From positions 1 through 51,726 of the forward strand of contig CANHHG010000008.1 in assembly GCA_947460615.1 (NCBI GenBank): DNA of 51,726 nt, written 5' to 3'. The translations under genes and the position numbers were made by a program. The notes beneath the pieces were generated by a model. It worked only from the letters and a program-made list of their open reading frames with translations. It ran no database searches and was not told where the DNA came from. This document shows, piece after piece, positions 1-8,545 of this stretch (position 1 is the first letter of the stretch; every line of letters begins with the position of its first letter). The stretch comes from Bacteroidota bacterium. GTDB taxonomy: Bacteria; Bacteroidota; Bacteroidia; Flavobacteriales; Flavobacteriaceae.

Positions 1-35
1 ACTTTATATTAAATTTCCCGCTTTTTACGGGGTTG

Positions 36-66
36 CAAATATACAAATTATTTTTTTTTATCCAAA
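36..66 (-). promoter_or_regulatory. Leftward promoter, full TTTG-N19-TAnnTTTG match
   Basis: Read on the minus strand, TTTG (66-63) is followed by a 19-base spacer and TATATTTG (43-36). This is the Bacteroidota housekeeping -33/-7 arrangement. It drives a transcript leaving the left edge of the window. The first transcribed bases would contain a small CCCG/CGGG hairpin (31-17 on the minus strand). The gene it serves lies outside the window. Confidence 0.75.
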
Positions 67-165
67 TCCTAATTCATTAATTTTCAAAGCATTTTAAAAT
101 CACCTCATTTTATTATACTATTTTACTATTTTTACGTTACATAAATACACGAATTGGATCCCAAA

Positions 166-1836
166 TTGAAAAAATTATTCTTCTTTATCTTTCTAATTTT
201 ATCTACAAATGTCATTCTGGCTCAAAGTACCTATTTGAAAATTTCAAGCGCAGTTGATTTTGAAAATAAAATAATAGATTCAGTTGGATACAATACAAAG
301 CATGTATCTACAAAAGCCATGTTTGACGAATTTCAATTGATTTCAACCAAACTTATGAAATTGGGCTATATTAACTCTGAACTGACCAGTAAGAACAAAG
401 TAAATGATAGTACTTTTCTGTTTAAGATTGACCTAAAAAATAGAACTCCTTTTATACATATATATATAGGTAGAAATTCCAACCTCAAGTTACTTTCAAA
501 TGAATTCCAAAAAAGGGATACACTGATTGTAAAAATTAGCGAAACCGAGAGTTATTTAAATTCCCTGCTAAATAATTTGGAATCCAAGGGATATTCTCTG
601 GCAAAATTGAAGTTGATTAATTTCCAAAGTAAAAGCAATGTTCTCTCGGCCGAATTATTGCTTGATCCGGGAAATCTTCGAATATTAAACAATATAGTTA
701 TCAAAGGTTATGATAAATTTCCAGCAAGTCATAAAAAAGAGTTGCTCAGGCTATTTAAAAATAAAACCTTCAATCAAGAGAATTTAGCAAAAGTCCATAT
801 TGCATTAGAAAAATTTCGATTTGTGAATCAAATAAAATATCCCGAAATCCTATTTACAAAAGACACTACAAAAATTTATGTTTATCTTGAAAAAGCCAAA
901 GCAAATAAATTTGATGGCTACATTGGATTTTCCAATGACAAGCAAAACAATTTAGAACTTAATGGTTATCTTGACCTAGCATTAGTTAATATTATGAATG
1001 CTGGAGAAAACCTATCGTTATTCTGGAAAAGCGATAGTGGAAATCAAAAAACTTTTAACTTAGATTTAGAAGTCCCTTATATTTTTAAAACCCCTATTGC
1101 TGTAAAAGTCAACTTAAATATTTACAAGCAAGACAGTATTTTTCAAAACGTCAAAACAGCGATTGATGTTGGCTACTATTTTAATTACAATAGCCGTTTG
1201 TATTTAGGATACCTATCAGCTGAATCAAGTGACATTCAAAAAAACAATAACTCTAGTATTCGTGACTTCAGCAACTCCTTTCTAACTGGCAATTTTGAAT
1301 TCCTAAAACTAGACAAATCTAATTTTTTATTCCCAGAAAAAACTAAATTAAGCTCAAAAATCGGTTACGGATCTCGCTTTTCTAATTCAACAAATTATCA
1401 GCAGTTTTTTGCCAACATTGATATTAGTCACACTTTATACTTGAATTTAAAAAACAGTATTTATTTAAAATCTCGAAATTATTATTTACAAAGCGATCAA
1501 TATATTGTTAATGAGTTGTATCGTTTTGGTGGTATCAATTCTATTCGAGGTTTTAATGAAAATAGTCTTCAAGGTAATTTTTTCACTTCATTATTGTCAG
1601 AATACCGCTATTTGGTTTCTCGTGACCTTTATGTACATTCGATTATAGATTATGGTTTTTATTCCGATGCAACTATTTCAAAAAATGAAAATTTATTTGG
1701 CTTTGGCTTCGGTTTTGGTTTACTTACTAAAAACGGATTACTAAATATGGTTTATGCTAATGGTAGTTCAGGAAATCAAAATATTCAACTCTCCAATTCT
1801 GTGGTCCACCTAAGTTTAAAACTTAATTTATTTTAA
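166..1836 (+). CDS. Omp85/BamA-TamA-like outer-membrane protein, short form
   Basis: A 556-residue outer-membrane beta-barrel protein. The TTG at 166 is preferred over the TTG at 154 because it puts a clean signal peptide at the N-terminus (MKKLFFF..., cleavage near LAQ, residue 20). Residues about 170-240 resemble one POTRA domain. The rest is barrel-like, with the Omp85 loop-6 signature IRGF (R461-G462-F463) and a terminal Phe. Full BamA proteins of this phylum are usually over 800 residues, so this is a reduced member with a short periplasmic part. Omp85 proteins insert barrels or export polypeptides across the outer membrane; which applies here is not evident. It stands alone, 180 bp upstream of the susC-type gene. 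Confidence 0.75.
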   Translation: MKKLFFFIFLILSTNVILAQSTYLKISSAVDFENKIIDSVGYNTKHVSTKAMFDEFQLISTKLMKLGYINSELTSKNKVNDSTFLFKIDLKNRTPFIHIYIGRNSNLKLLSNEFQKRDTLIVKISETESYLNSLLNNLESKGYSLAKLKLINFQSKSNVLSAELLLDPGNLRILNNIVIKGYDKFPASHKKELLRLFKNKTFNQENLAKVHIALEKFRFVNQIKYPEILFTKDTTKIYVYLEKAKANKFDGYIGFSNDKQNNLELNGYLDLALVNIMNAGENLSLFWKSDSGNQKTFNLDLEVPYIFKTPIAVKVNLNIYKQDSIFQNVKTAIDVGYYFNYNSRLYLGYLSAESSDIQKNNNSSIRDFSNSFLTGNFEFLKLDKSNFLFPEKTKLSSKIGYGSRFSNSTNYQQFFANIDISHTLYLNLKNSIYLKSRNYYLQSDQYIVNELYRFGGINSIRGFNENSLQGNFFTSLLSEYRYLVSRDLYVHSIIDYGFYSDATISKNENLFGFGFGFGLLTKNGLLNMVYANGSSGNQNIQLSNSVVHLSLKLNLF

Positions 1837-2016
1837 AATTCAATTTTTAATATAAATCTACTTCCTCAATTAATAAATTTATAATTAATCATTAATTATT
1901 TCTTGAAATACTTAATAATTAAAAAATAATAATTTTATACATAAAAAATATTTATATAACCTATAAAAATATTTAATTTATTCATAAATTTACAGTCTAA
2001 TTTTAACAAACTACAT

Positions 2017-5000
2017 ATGAAAGCAAAGTACAATCTAATTTTAGCGTTATTTATGATGCTAATTTCGCAAATTTCATTTGCACAAGTTCAGACTGTAAGC
2101 GGAGTTGTTACTGATCAAGGCGGAGCACCTATTCCGGGTGTTAATGTTTCGGTAAAAGGAACTTCGAATAACAGTCAAACTGATTTAGACGGGAAATACA
2201 AAATTACCGCAAATCAGAACCAAACCTTGATTTTCACCTTTATTGGACTGAAAACAAAAGAAGTTGTGGCTACAACATCTACACTAAATGTAACCTTAAC
2301 AGATGAATCACTGGAATTACAAAGCGTAGTAGTTACTGCATTAGGAATTACCCGAGAAAAAAAATCTTTAGGATATGCCACTCAAGAAGTAAAAGCTGCA
2401 GATTTAAAGTCAGGGACTGCTAACGGTAACTTTTTAAATGACCTCTCTGGAAAAGTAGCTGGGGTAGCTATTAGAAGAAATAACAATTTTGGTGGATCAA
2501 CCAATTTAGTTTCTAGAGGTGTAAAAAGCTTAACTGGAAATAATCAAATGCTAATTGTAATTGACGGTGTACCTATTAATAATTCAAATACAAATTCTAC
2601 CAGTCAAAAAAATGGTAGAGGAACTACATTTGATTATGGGAATGCTGCAGCAGATATCAACCCAGAAGACATTGAATCAGTTAACGTTCTAAAAGGAGCT
2701 GCTGCAAGTGCACTTTATGGGTATCAAGCAGGAAATGGTGTCTTAATGATCACTACTAAAAAAGGGAAATCCGGTAAAGGAATGGGAGTTACCTATTCGT
2801 CTGAAGTAGTTGTTGGAAGTATTGACAAAAGTACTTTTATCAAATATCAAGATAAATATGGTGCTGGATACGGTCTTTATTATGGTCCAAACGAAGACGC
2901 TTACTTTAATGAAGCAGATATTAATGGAGATGGTGTAATTGACTATTTAGTTCCATTTACGGAAGATGCTTCTTATGGAGCACCATTTGATAATAGCATG
3001 GTTTACCAATGGGATGCATTCACCCCTTACTCTTCGAATTTTGGTAAAAAAACTCCTTGGCAAAATGCCGCAAATGGACCTATCACCTTTTTTGAAACTC
3101 CAATGTCTCTTAATAATTCCGTTTCAATTGAAGGAAGTGATGATAAATCAAGTTATATAGTTAATTTTTCAAATTTACTTCAAACTGGTTTGATGCCAAA
3201 TAGTAGTATTAAAAAAAATAATATTAGTGCTAAATTTACACATCAGTTTTCTGATAAATTAACTGCAACTGTTTTCGCAAATTACATCCAACAAAATACA
3301 GTTGGAAGAAACTCTACAGGATACAATGACAATATAATGTCTAATTTCCGTCAATGGTGGCAAACCAATGTTGATCTAAAATCGCTTGAAGAAGTATATA
3401 TTAATTCTGGTCAGCAAAATGTCACTTGGAATATTAAATCACCAACTAATTTAACTCCTGCTTATTGGGATAACCCATATTTTCAGAGATATAAAAACTA
3501 TCAAAATGATGGTAGATCAAGATTTGTAGGTTATGGAAAATTAGATTATAAAATTAATAATTGGTTATCAAGCACCTTTAGAGCCTCTACAGATACCTAT
3601 TCTGAAATTCAAGAAGAAAGAAGAACGGTTGGTTCTATCGCAGCGGAATTTGGAATAAATCGATTGGATGAAACTTCAGGTTACCAAAGATTTAATAGAA
3701 ATTATTCTGAAAATAATTTTGATATACTTTTCAATTTCAAAAGAAATATAAGTGAAGACATTTCTTTCAATGGATTAGTTGGAGGTACAATTAACAGAAT
3801 AAATGTTAATACAATTCTTGCTTCAACTCAAGGAGGATTAGTAATTCCTGGTATTTACAGCTTGCAAAATTCAAACATTGCAGTAAGACCTATAGATTCA
3901 GAATCCAATCAAGGGATAAATAGTTATTATGGACAAGTTTCTTTTGGCTATAAAAATTTAGTCTATTTAGATGGAACTGTAAGAAGAGATGCATACTCTA
4001 CATTGCCAAAAGAAAACAATGCTGTCGTATACCCATCAGTATCGTCTAGTTTAATATTTTCAAATTTGTTAGACTATAAATGGTTGTCTTATGGAAAGTT
4101 AAGAGCTAATTTTGCCCAAGTTGGTAATGGAGCTCCTGGTCAGGCATTAACTGATACGTATACTAAATTCGATCCTTTTGATACCGCTAATTTGTACTCA
4201 ACTCCTACCGTAAAAAATAATCCAGATCTAAAACCAACAATTACATCCAACTATGAATTAGGTTTAGAAATGTCATTTTTAGACAGAAGAATTGGAATGG
4301 ACTTAGGAATCTACAGATCACTAAGTACAGATCAAATATTCCAGGTGCCTTTCTCAACTGCAACAGGATATAGCTCTAAATTTATTAACGCAGGTTCTAT
4401 TGAAAACAAAGGAATCGAGTTACAATTAAACGGAACACCTATAGATTCAAAAGACTTTAAATGGGAAATATTTGTAAATTGGGCAACTAATAAAAATCAA
4501 GTAGTTTCATTAAAAGACGGAATTGACAACTTGCAATTAGGAAGTTTTCAAGGTGGAGTTACCATTAACGCTGCTGTAGGTGAACCTTATGGAGTAATTA
4601 GAGGTACCGATTTTACTTATCTAAACGGAGAAAAAGTAGTTGGCGCAAATGGACGTTACGTAATTAATTCAAGTTCAAACAATGTTATTGGAGATATCAA
4701 TCCAGATTGGACCGGAGGGGTAAGAAATAAAGTTTCCTACAAGAACTTTGCATTAAGTTTTTTAATTGACATGCAAAAAGGAGGTGATATATTTTCATTA
4801 GATAGATATTACGGTCTTGCAACTGGTTTATATGAAGAAACCGCAGGCTTAAATGATTTGGGTAATCCAATTAGAAATAGCATTGCTGATGGCGGTGGGG
4901 TAATCTTACCAGGGGTTCAGGCTAACGGAAGTCCTAACACTATTAGAACTCCTAGCCCACAATTTTATGGAAATGTGGATGGATATAGAAGAAAGCCAAA

Positions 5001-5265
5001 TGCAGCTTTCGTTTATGATGCTTCCTATGTTAAACTAAGAGAAGTTTCTATTACTTACAATTTCCCGTCAAGCCTTTCAAAAAAATTATTAGTTCAAGAT
5101 ATGAAATTTAGTATCGTAGGGACTAATCTTTGGATCATTAACAAAAATTTGCCTGACGCTGACCCAGAAAGTGGGCTAGGTTCAGGAAATCTATCTTCAG
5201 GATATTCTGTTGGATCACTTCCAACGACTAGAAATATTGGATGTAACCTAACTATAAAATTCTAA
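2017..5265 (+). CDS. SusC/RagA-family TonB-dependent outer-membrane transporter
   Basis: A 1082-residue TonB-linked importer. Signal peptide is residues 1-23 (...ISFAQ). A carboxypeptidase-regulatory-like domain follows (about 27-102), then the SusC signature TALGITREKKSLGYA, a plug domain with IVIDGVPINN and VLKGAAASALYG, and a long barrel ending in Phe. A DxNxDGxxD calcium-loop-like motif occurs at residues 301-309. It forms an operon with the SusD-type gene, with 2 bp between stop and start. SusC barrels import oligosaccharides or peptides bound by the SusD lid, powered by TonB. No glycoside hydrolase, sulfatase, peptidase or sigma/anti-sigma pair is adjacent, so the substrate cannot be assigned. 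Confidence 0.93.
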   Translation: MKAKYNLILALFMMLISQISFAQVQTVSGVVTDQGGAPIPGVNVSVKGTSNNSQTDLDGKYKITANQNQTLIFTFIGLKTKEVVATTSTLNVTLTDESLELQSVVVTALGITREKKSLGYATQEVKAADLKSGTANGNFLNDLSGKVAGVAIRRNNNFGGSTNLVSRGVKSLTGNNQMLIVIDGVPINNSNTNSTSQKNGRGTTFDYGNAAADINPEDIESVNVLKGAAASALYGYQAGNGVLMITTKKGKSGKGMGVTYSSEVVVGSIDKSTFIKYQDKYGAGYGLYYGPNEDAYFNEADINGDGVIDYLVPFTEDASYGAPFDNSMVYQWDAFTPYSSNFGKKTPWQNAANGPITFFETPMSLNNSVSIEGSDDKSSYIVNFSNLLQTGLMPNSSIKKNNISAKFTHQFSDKLTATVFANYIQQNTVGRNSTGYNDNIMSNFRQWWQTNVDLKSLEEVYINSGQQNVTWNIKSPTNLTPAYWDNPYFQRYKNYQNDGRSRFVGYGKLDYKINNWLSSTFRASTDTYSEIQEERRTVGSIAAEFGINRLDETSGYQRFNRNYSENNFDILFNFKRNISEDISFNGLVGGTINRINVNTILASTQGGLVIPGIYSLQNSNIAVRPIDSESNQGINSYYGQVSFGYKNLVYLDGTVRRDAYSTLPKENNAVVYPSVSSSLIFSNLLDYKWLSYGKLRANFAQVGNGAPGQALTDTYTKFDPFDTANLYSTPTVKNNPDLKPTITSNYELGLEMSFLDRRIGMDLGIYRSLSTDQIFQVPFSTATGYSSKFINAGSIENKGIELQLNGTPIDSKDFKWEIFVNWATNKNQVVSLKDGIDNLQLGSFQGGVTINAAVGEPYGVIRGTDFTYLNGEKVVGANGRYVINSSSNNVIGDINPDWTGGVRNKVSYKNFALSFLIDMQKGGDIFSLDRYYGLATGLYEETAGLNDLGNPIRNSIADGGGVILPGVQANGSPNTIRTPSPQFYGNVDGYRRKPNAAFVYDASYVKLREVSITYNFPSSLSKKLLVQDMKFSIVGTNLWIINKNLPDADPESGLGSGNLSSGYSVGSLPTTRNIGCNLTIKF

Positions 5266-5267
5266 TT

Positions 5268-6722
5268 ATGAAAAAGATACTATTAACAATTAGTGCGTTT
5301 TTCCTTTTGTTATCTTGTACAGATGACATTACAAATTTAAACGAAGATACTAAAAACCCAAGTGTTGTTCCTGCTGAATATTTATTCAGTAATGCTCAAA
5401 AAAACTTGGTTGATCAAATGACCAGTACAAATGTAAACAATAATGTTTTTAGACTTTTTGTACAACATTGGACTGAAACTACTTATACTGACGAAAGTAA
5501 TTATGATATTACTACTAGGACTATTCCAGACAGACACTTTCGTGTAATATATAGAGATGTATTAAAAAATTTAGCAGAATCTAAGAAAATTCTTCTAACC
5601 GAGGTATATGCAGGTACAACTCAAGAAGTTGCAGATCAAAATGCAGTAAGAAATAATAAAATTGCAATAATTGATATATACACTGCATACAGTTATTCAA
5701 TATTAGTTGATACTTTCGGAAATGTACCTTATACAGAAGCTTTAGATATAGAAAATCATCCAAATCCAAAATATGATGATGCTAAAACAATTTATAAAGA
5801 TTTGGTTTCAAAACTAACTGCTTCAGTAAATTCTATGGATACATCCAAAGACAGTTTTGATACTGCAGATTTGATCTATGGAGGCGATATGACAAAATGG
5901 AAAAAATTTGCTAACTCATTGAAACTAAAATTAGCAATAAATTTGGACGATGTAGATCATACTTATGCAACTACGCAAGCTCTAGCAGCTGTAGCATCAG
6001 GAGTAATTACTAATAGTTCAGATAATGCAAAATTAAAATACCTTTCTGTTCAGCCAAATACAAACCCAATTTATGTTGATGTTGTGGCTAGTGGACGTGA
6101 TGACTTTGTTCCAACTAGCACAATTATAAATAAAATGAATGCTTTGAGCGATCCGAGAAGATCATCCTATTTTACTTTAATAGGTACTATATATGAAGGA
6201 GGAACACCAGGAGACGGAAATGCCTTTGATAATTTTTCTCATATTGGATCTCAATTACTTGACCCAACATTTGAATCTTTATTAATTGACAATTCAGAAG
6301 TTGAATTCCTACTAGCTGAAGCAATTGAAAGAGGAATAGCAGTAGGTGGAACCGCATCAACACATTATACTAATGCAGTTACTGCTTCTTTAAATTATTG
6401 GAATGTATCATCTGCTAACATTGCTACTTATTTAGCACAACCTCAAGTTGCCTATGCTACAGCAGCAGGAACTTGGAAACAAAAAATAGGGGAGCAAGCT
6501 TATCTTGCACTTTACAATAGAGGATTTGAATCATGGAATTCTTATAGAAGATTAGATTTTCCAGTTTTAACTGCTCCTGTAGATGCTGCAATAGCTGAAG
6601 TGCCAAAAAGATATACTTATCCAGCTGCGGAACAAACATTAAATTCTACAAATAACTCAGCTGCTGCTGCTGCAATTGGAGGTGATTTAATGACCACAAA
6701 GTTGTTTTGGGATATTAGATAA
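5268..6722 (+). CDS. SusD/RagB-family lipoprotein (SusD-like_2 type)
   Basis: A 484-residue surface lipoprotein, the ligand-binding lid of the upstream SusC transporter. The N-terminus is a lipoprotein signal with lipobox LLSC (Cys17), followed by acidic residues (TDD) as in surface-exported lipoproteins of this phylum. The early motif NEDTKNPS and the later stretch QAYLALYNRGFESWNSYRR are typical of the SusD-like_2 branch. The gene starts 2 bp after the susC stop and is closed by a terminator at 6752-6780. Ligand unknown. Confidence 0.92.
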   Translation: MKKILLTISAFFLLLSCTDDITNLNEDTKNPSVVPAEYLFSNAQKNLVDQMTSTNVNNNVFRLFVQHWTETTYTDESNYDITTRTIPDRHFRVIYRDVLKNLAESKKILLTEVYAGTTQEVADQNAVRNNKIAIIDIYTAYSYSILVDTFGNVPYTEALDIENHPNPKYDDAKTIYKDLVSKLTASVNSMDTSKDSFDTADLIYGGDMTKWKKFANSLKLKLAINLDDVDHTYATTQALAAVASGVITNSSDNAKLKYLSVQPNTNPIYVDVVASGRDDFVPTSTIINKMNALSDPRRSSYFTLIGTIYEGGTPGDGNAFDNFSHIGSQLLDPTFESLLIDNSEVEFLLAEAIERGIAVGGTASTHYTNAVTASLNYWNVSSANIATYLAQPQVAYATAAGTWKQKIGEQAYLALYNRGFESWNSYRRLDFPVLTAPVDAAIAEVPKRYTYPAAEQTLNSTNNSAAAAAIGGDLMTTKLFWDIR

Positions 6723-6751
6723 ACTAATTCTTTTTAAATTAAATCCTAAAG

Positions 6752-6780
6752 CCCATCACCTAAAAAGTGGTGGGTTTTTT
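6752..6780 (+). terminator. Rho-independent terminator of the susC/susD operon
   Basis: CCCATCAC (6752-6759) pairs with GTGGTGGG (6767-6774) through one G-T wobble and is followed by six T. It ends two bases before the -7 box of the next gene. Confidence 0.85.
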
Positions 6781-6781
6781 A

Positions 6782-6789
6782 TATATTTG
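6782..6789 (+). promoter_or_regulatory. -7 box TATATTTG immediately before rlmB
   Basis: An exact TAnnTTTG match ending four bases before the ATG at 6794. No convincing -33 TTTG lies upstream, where the susD terminator sits. If used, the transcript would start at or next to the start codon. Confidence 0.5.
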
Positions 6790-6793
6790 CAAA

Positions 6794-7528
6794 ATGGAAA
6801 AAGAACACTTAATATTTGGAATACGCGCAATAATTGAAGCTATTCAGTCTGGAAAAGAAATTGACAAAGTTTTTGTTCAAAAAGAAATTTCAGGCGAATT
6901 AATGAAAGACCTGATGAAAGTGATGAAGAGAAATAACACTAATTTCTCCTATGTTCCTGTTGAAAAATTAAATAGACTGACACCTAATAACCACCAAGGT
7001 GTGGTTGCAAGTATTTCTCCAATTTCTTTTTACGATTTAGAAACTTTAATAGAGACTGTGATTGAAAATGGTAAAAAACCATTGTTTCTAATCCTTGATC
7101 AAATTTCAGATGCAAGAAATTTTGGCGCCATTATCAGAACAGCAGAATGCACTGGAGTAAATGGAATAATAATTCAAAAATCGGGTGCAGCTCCTGTAAA
7201 TGGTGATACCGTTAAAACATCTGCTGGTGCAGTATTTAATATTCCCATTTGCAAAGTGGAACATATAAAAGATGCGATTTTCTTATTGCAAGCAAGCGGA
7301 ATTAAAACCGTTGCGGCTACTGAAAAAACAGATCATAGTATTTATGATATTGCTCTAAATGAACCTGTGGCTATAATCATGGGATCAGAGGATAGAGGGG
7401 TAAATCCTTCTGTTTTAAAAATTGTGGATGAAAAAGCGAAACTACCTATGTTCGGGACAATTGGTTCTTTAAATGTATCGGTAGCTTGCGGTGCCTTTTT
7501 ATATGAAGCGGTTCGACAAAGGAAATAA
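6794..7528 (+). CDS. rlmB: 23S rRNA (guanosine-2'-O-)-methyltransferase RlmB-like (SpoU/TrmH family)
   Basis: A 244-residue SPOUT methyltransferase that 2'-O-methylates a guanosine in 23S rRNA using S-adenosylmethionine. The start is the ATG giving MEKEHLIFGIRA; the longer frame from 6767 begins inside the preceding terminator. The N-terminal substrate-binding domain (about 1-80) is followed by the three SpoU motifs: DQISDARNFGAIIRTAE, IIMGSEDRGV and GSLNVSVACG. The length fits the RlmB group. It is monocistronic, between the susD terminator and a terminator overlapping the end of the convergent rhomboid gene. RlmB is favoured over other TrmH paralogues by the N-terminal domain; the exact target is inferred. 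Confidence 0.88.
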   Translation: MEKEHLIFGIRAIIEAIQSGKEIDKVFVQKEISGELMKDLMKVMKRNNTNFSYVPVEKLNRLTPNNHQGVVASISPISFYDLETLIETVIENGKKPLFLILDQISDARNFGAIIRTAECTGVNGIIIQKSGAAPVNGDTVKTSAGAVFNIPICKVEHIKDAIFLLQASGIKTVAATEKTDHSIYDIALNEPVAIIMGSEDRGVNPSVLKIVDEKAKLPMFGTIGSLNVSVACGAFLYEAVRQRK

Positions 7529-7551
7529 TAGAAACAAAAAAAATAAATAAT

Positions 7552-7586
7552 TGGATTAAGGCAAAGGTTTTAATCCATTTTTTTTT
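7552..7586 (+). terminator. rlmB terminator overlapping the rhomboid stop codon
   Basis: TGGATTAA (7552-7559) pairs with TTAATCCA (7570-7577), then nine T. The right arm and T-run lie inside the convergent rhomboid gene and encode its last residues (...KKMD and stop). Confidence 0.8.
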
Positions 7587-8322
7587 CTTTGAATTCGTAG
7601 TTTACCGAGTGACTAGAATTAAAATATGATTGATTTTGAGAATCTTCTTCAATAATAGGAGGATTAAAGAAATTCCCGTTTTCATCAAATCGCTGCATAA
7701 ATTTATCTTCTGATGAGTTATAATCAGGGTGTTCCCAATCGTATTTTAGAAGTTTTTTATATTTAGGGGTTTTGTAAAATAGGGCAAAAATAAAACCTGT
7801 AATTAGCCCCGCTAGATGTCCTTCCCAAGAAATTCCTTCTTTTATATTTGGAAAAATATACCAAACCATACTTCCATAAACCAAAACTACCAGCAGTGAA
7901 AGTGCTACTAAACGATAATATTTAGACCTAATTCCCTTAAAAAAAATAAAACTCGCCAAAACATAAATTAAGGAACTTGCCCCTATATGAATAGAATCAC
8001 GACCGATAATCCAAGTTATTAAACCCGAAAGAAATATTCCATTTATCAGAATTTTAAAAAATATATCACGATAAAAATAGCGTAAAGCGGCTAATAATAT
8101 TAGAAGTGGAATAGAATTGTTATACAGATGCTCTAAATTCCCATGCAGAAATGGAGCGCAGATAATACCTATTAGTCCCGAGAAAGTTCTAGGATAAATT
8201 CCAAATTGATCAAAATTGAAATGAAAACGAATATCAACCCAAAATAGAATCCACAATACTAAAACCAATAAAAATGGAATTAGAATAACTGAGGGTGAAA
8301 ATTTAAAATGGTTGTCGTTCAT
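7570..8322 (-). CDS. Rhomboid-family intramembrane serine protease
   Basis: A 250-residue membrane protein with about six transmembrane helices up to residue 182, then a soluble tail of about 65 residues rich in Asp, Glu and Asn. Catalytic features are visible: HGNLEHLYNN (60-69), HIGASS (112-117, nucleophile Ser116) and WEGHLAG (167-172, His169). The motif is GASS rather than the commoner GASG; the nucleophile is retained. Rhomboids cleave single-pass membrane proteins within the bilayer. The gene is convergent with rlmB and its last codons double as that gene's terminator. Substrate unknown. Confidence 0.88.
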   Translation of the reverse strand: MNDNHFKFSPSVILIPFLLVLVLWILFWVDIRFHFNFDQFGIYPRTFSGLIGIICAPFLHGNLEHLYNNSIPLLILLAALRYFYRDIFFKILINGIFLSGLITWIIGRDSIHIGASSLIYVLASFIFFKGIRSKYYRLVALSLLVVLVYGSMVWYIFPNIKEGISWEGHLAGLITGFIFALFYKTPKYKKLLKYDWEHPDYNSSEDKFMQRFDENGNFFNPPIIEEDSQNQSYFNSSHSVNYEFKEKKMD

Positions 8323-8410
8323 AAATATTTATCGCTGAAATTCTTTACAATATAATCAAAAATAAAACCAAAAATGGCAAGTGCTATTTTGTCATAATAA
8401 TTTGATTTAA

Positions 8411-8527
8411 CAATTTGAAAATTTGAAAGTACATCTAAAAATGATTTAATATAATTATATTTGTAAAACGTTCCTCTGAATATATTTTTTTATTTTCAAA
8501 ACAGCCAATTTTCAAATCTCCAAATTA
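8411..8527. repeat. Imperfect inverted repeat of AATTTGAAA type
   Basis: The arm at 8411-8430 (CAATTTGAAAATTTGAAAGT) matches the reverse complement of 8508-8527 at 16 of 20 positions. Each arm holds two AATTTGAAA-like units. It lies in the 220-bp gap before rarA, and the rarA -7 box falls between the arms. Confidence 0.45.
8456..8463 (+). promoter_or_regulatory. -7 box TATATTTG upstream of rarA
   Basis: An exact TAnnTTTG match about 82 bases before the rarA ATG. No TTTG at ideal spacing was found. Confidence 0.45.
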
Positions 8528-8545
8528 TCCTATTTTTAAATTAAC

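Noticed and set aside
1837..2016. AT-rich AATTAAT-like runs before susC as an operator or origin
   Set aside because: Only simple AT-rich sequence with one weak -7-like site (TAAATTTA at 1985); no repeat regular enough to support a function.
8323..8545. Possible small gene in the longest intergenic gap
   Set aside because: No frame with a plausible start and length was seen; the gap holds the rarA -7 box and an imperfect inverted repeat.
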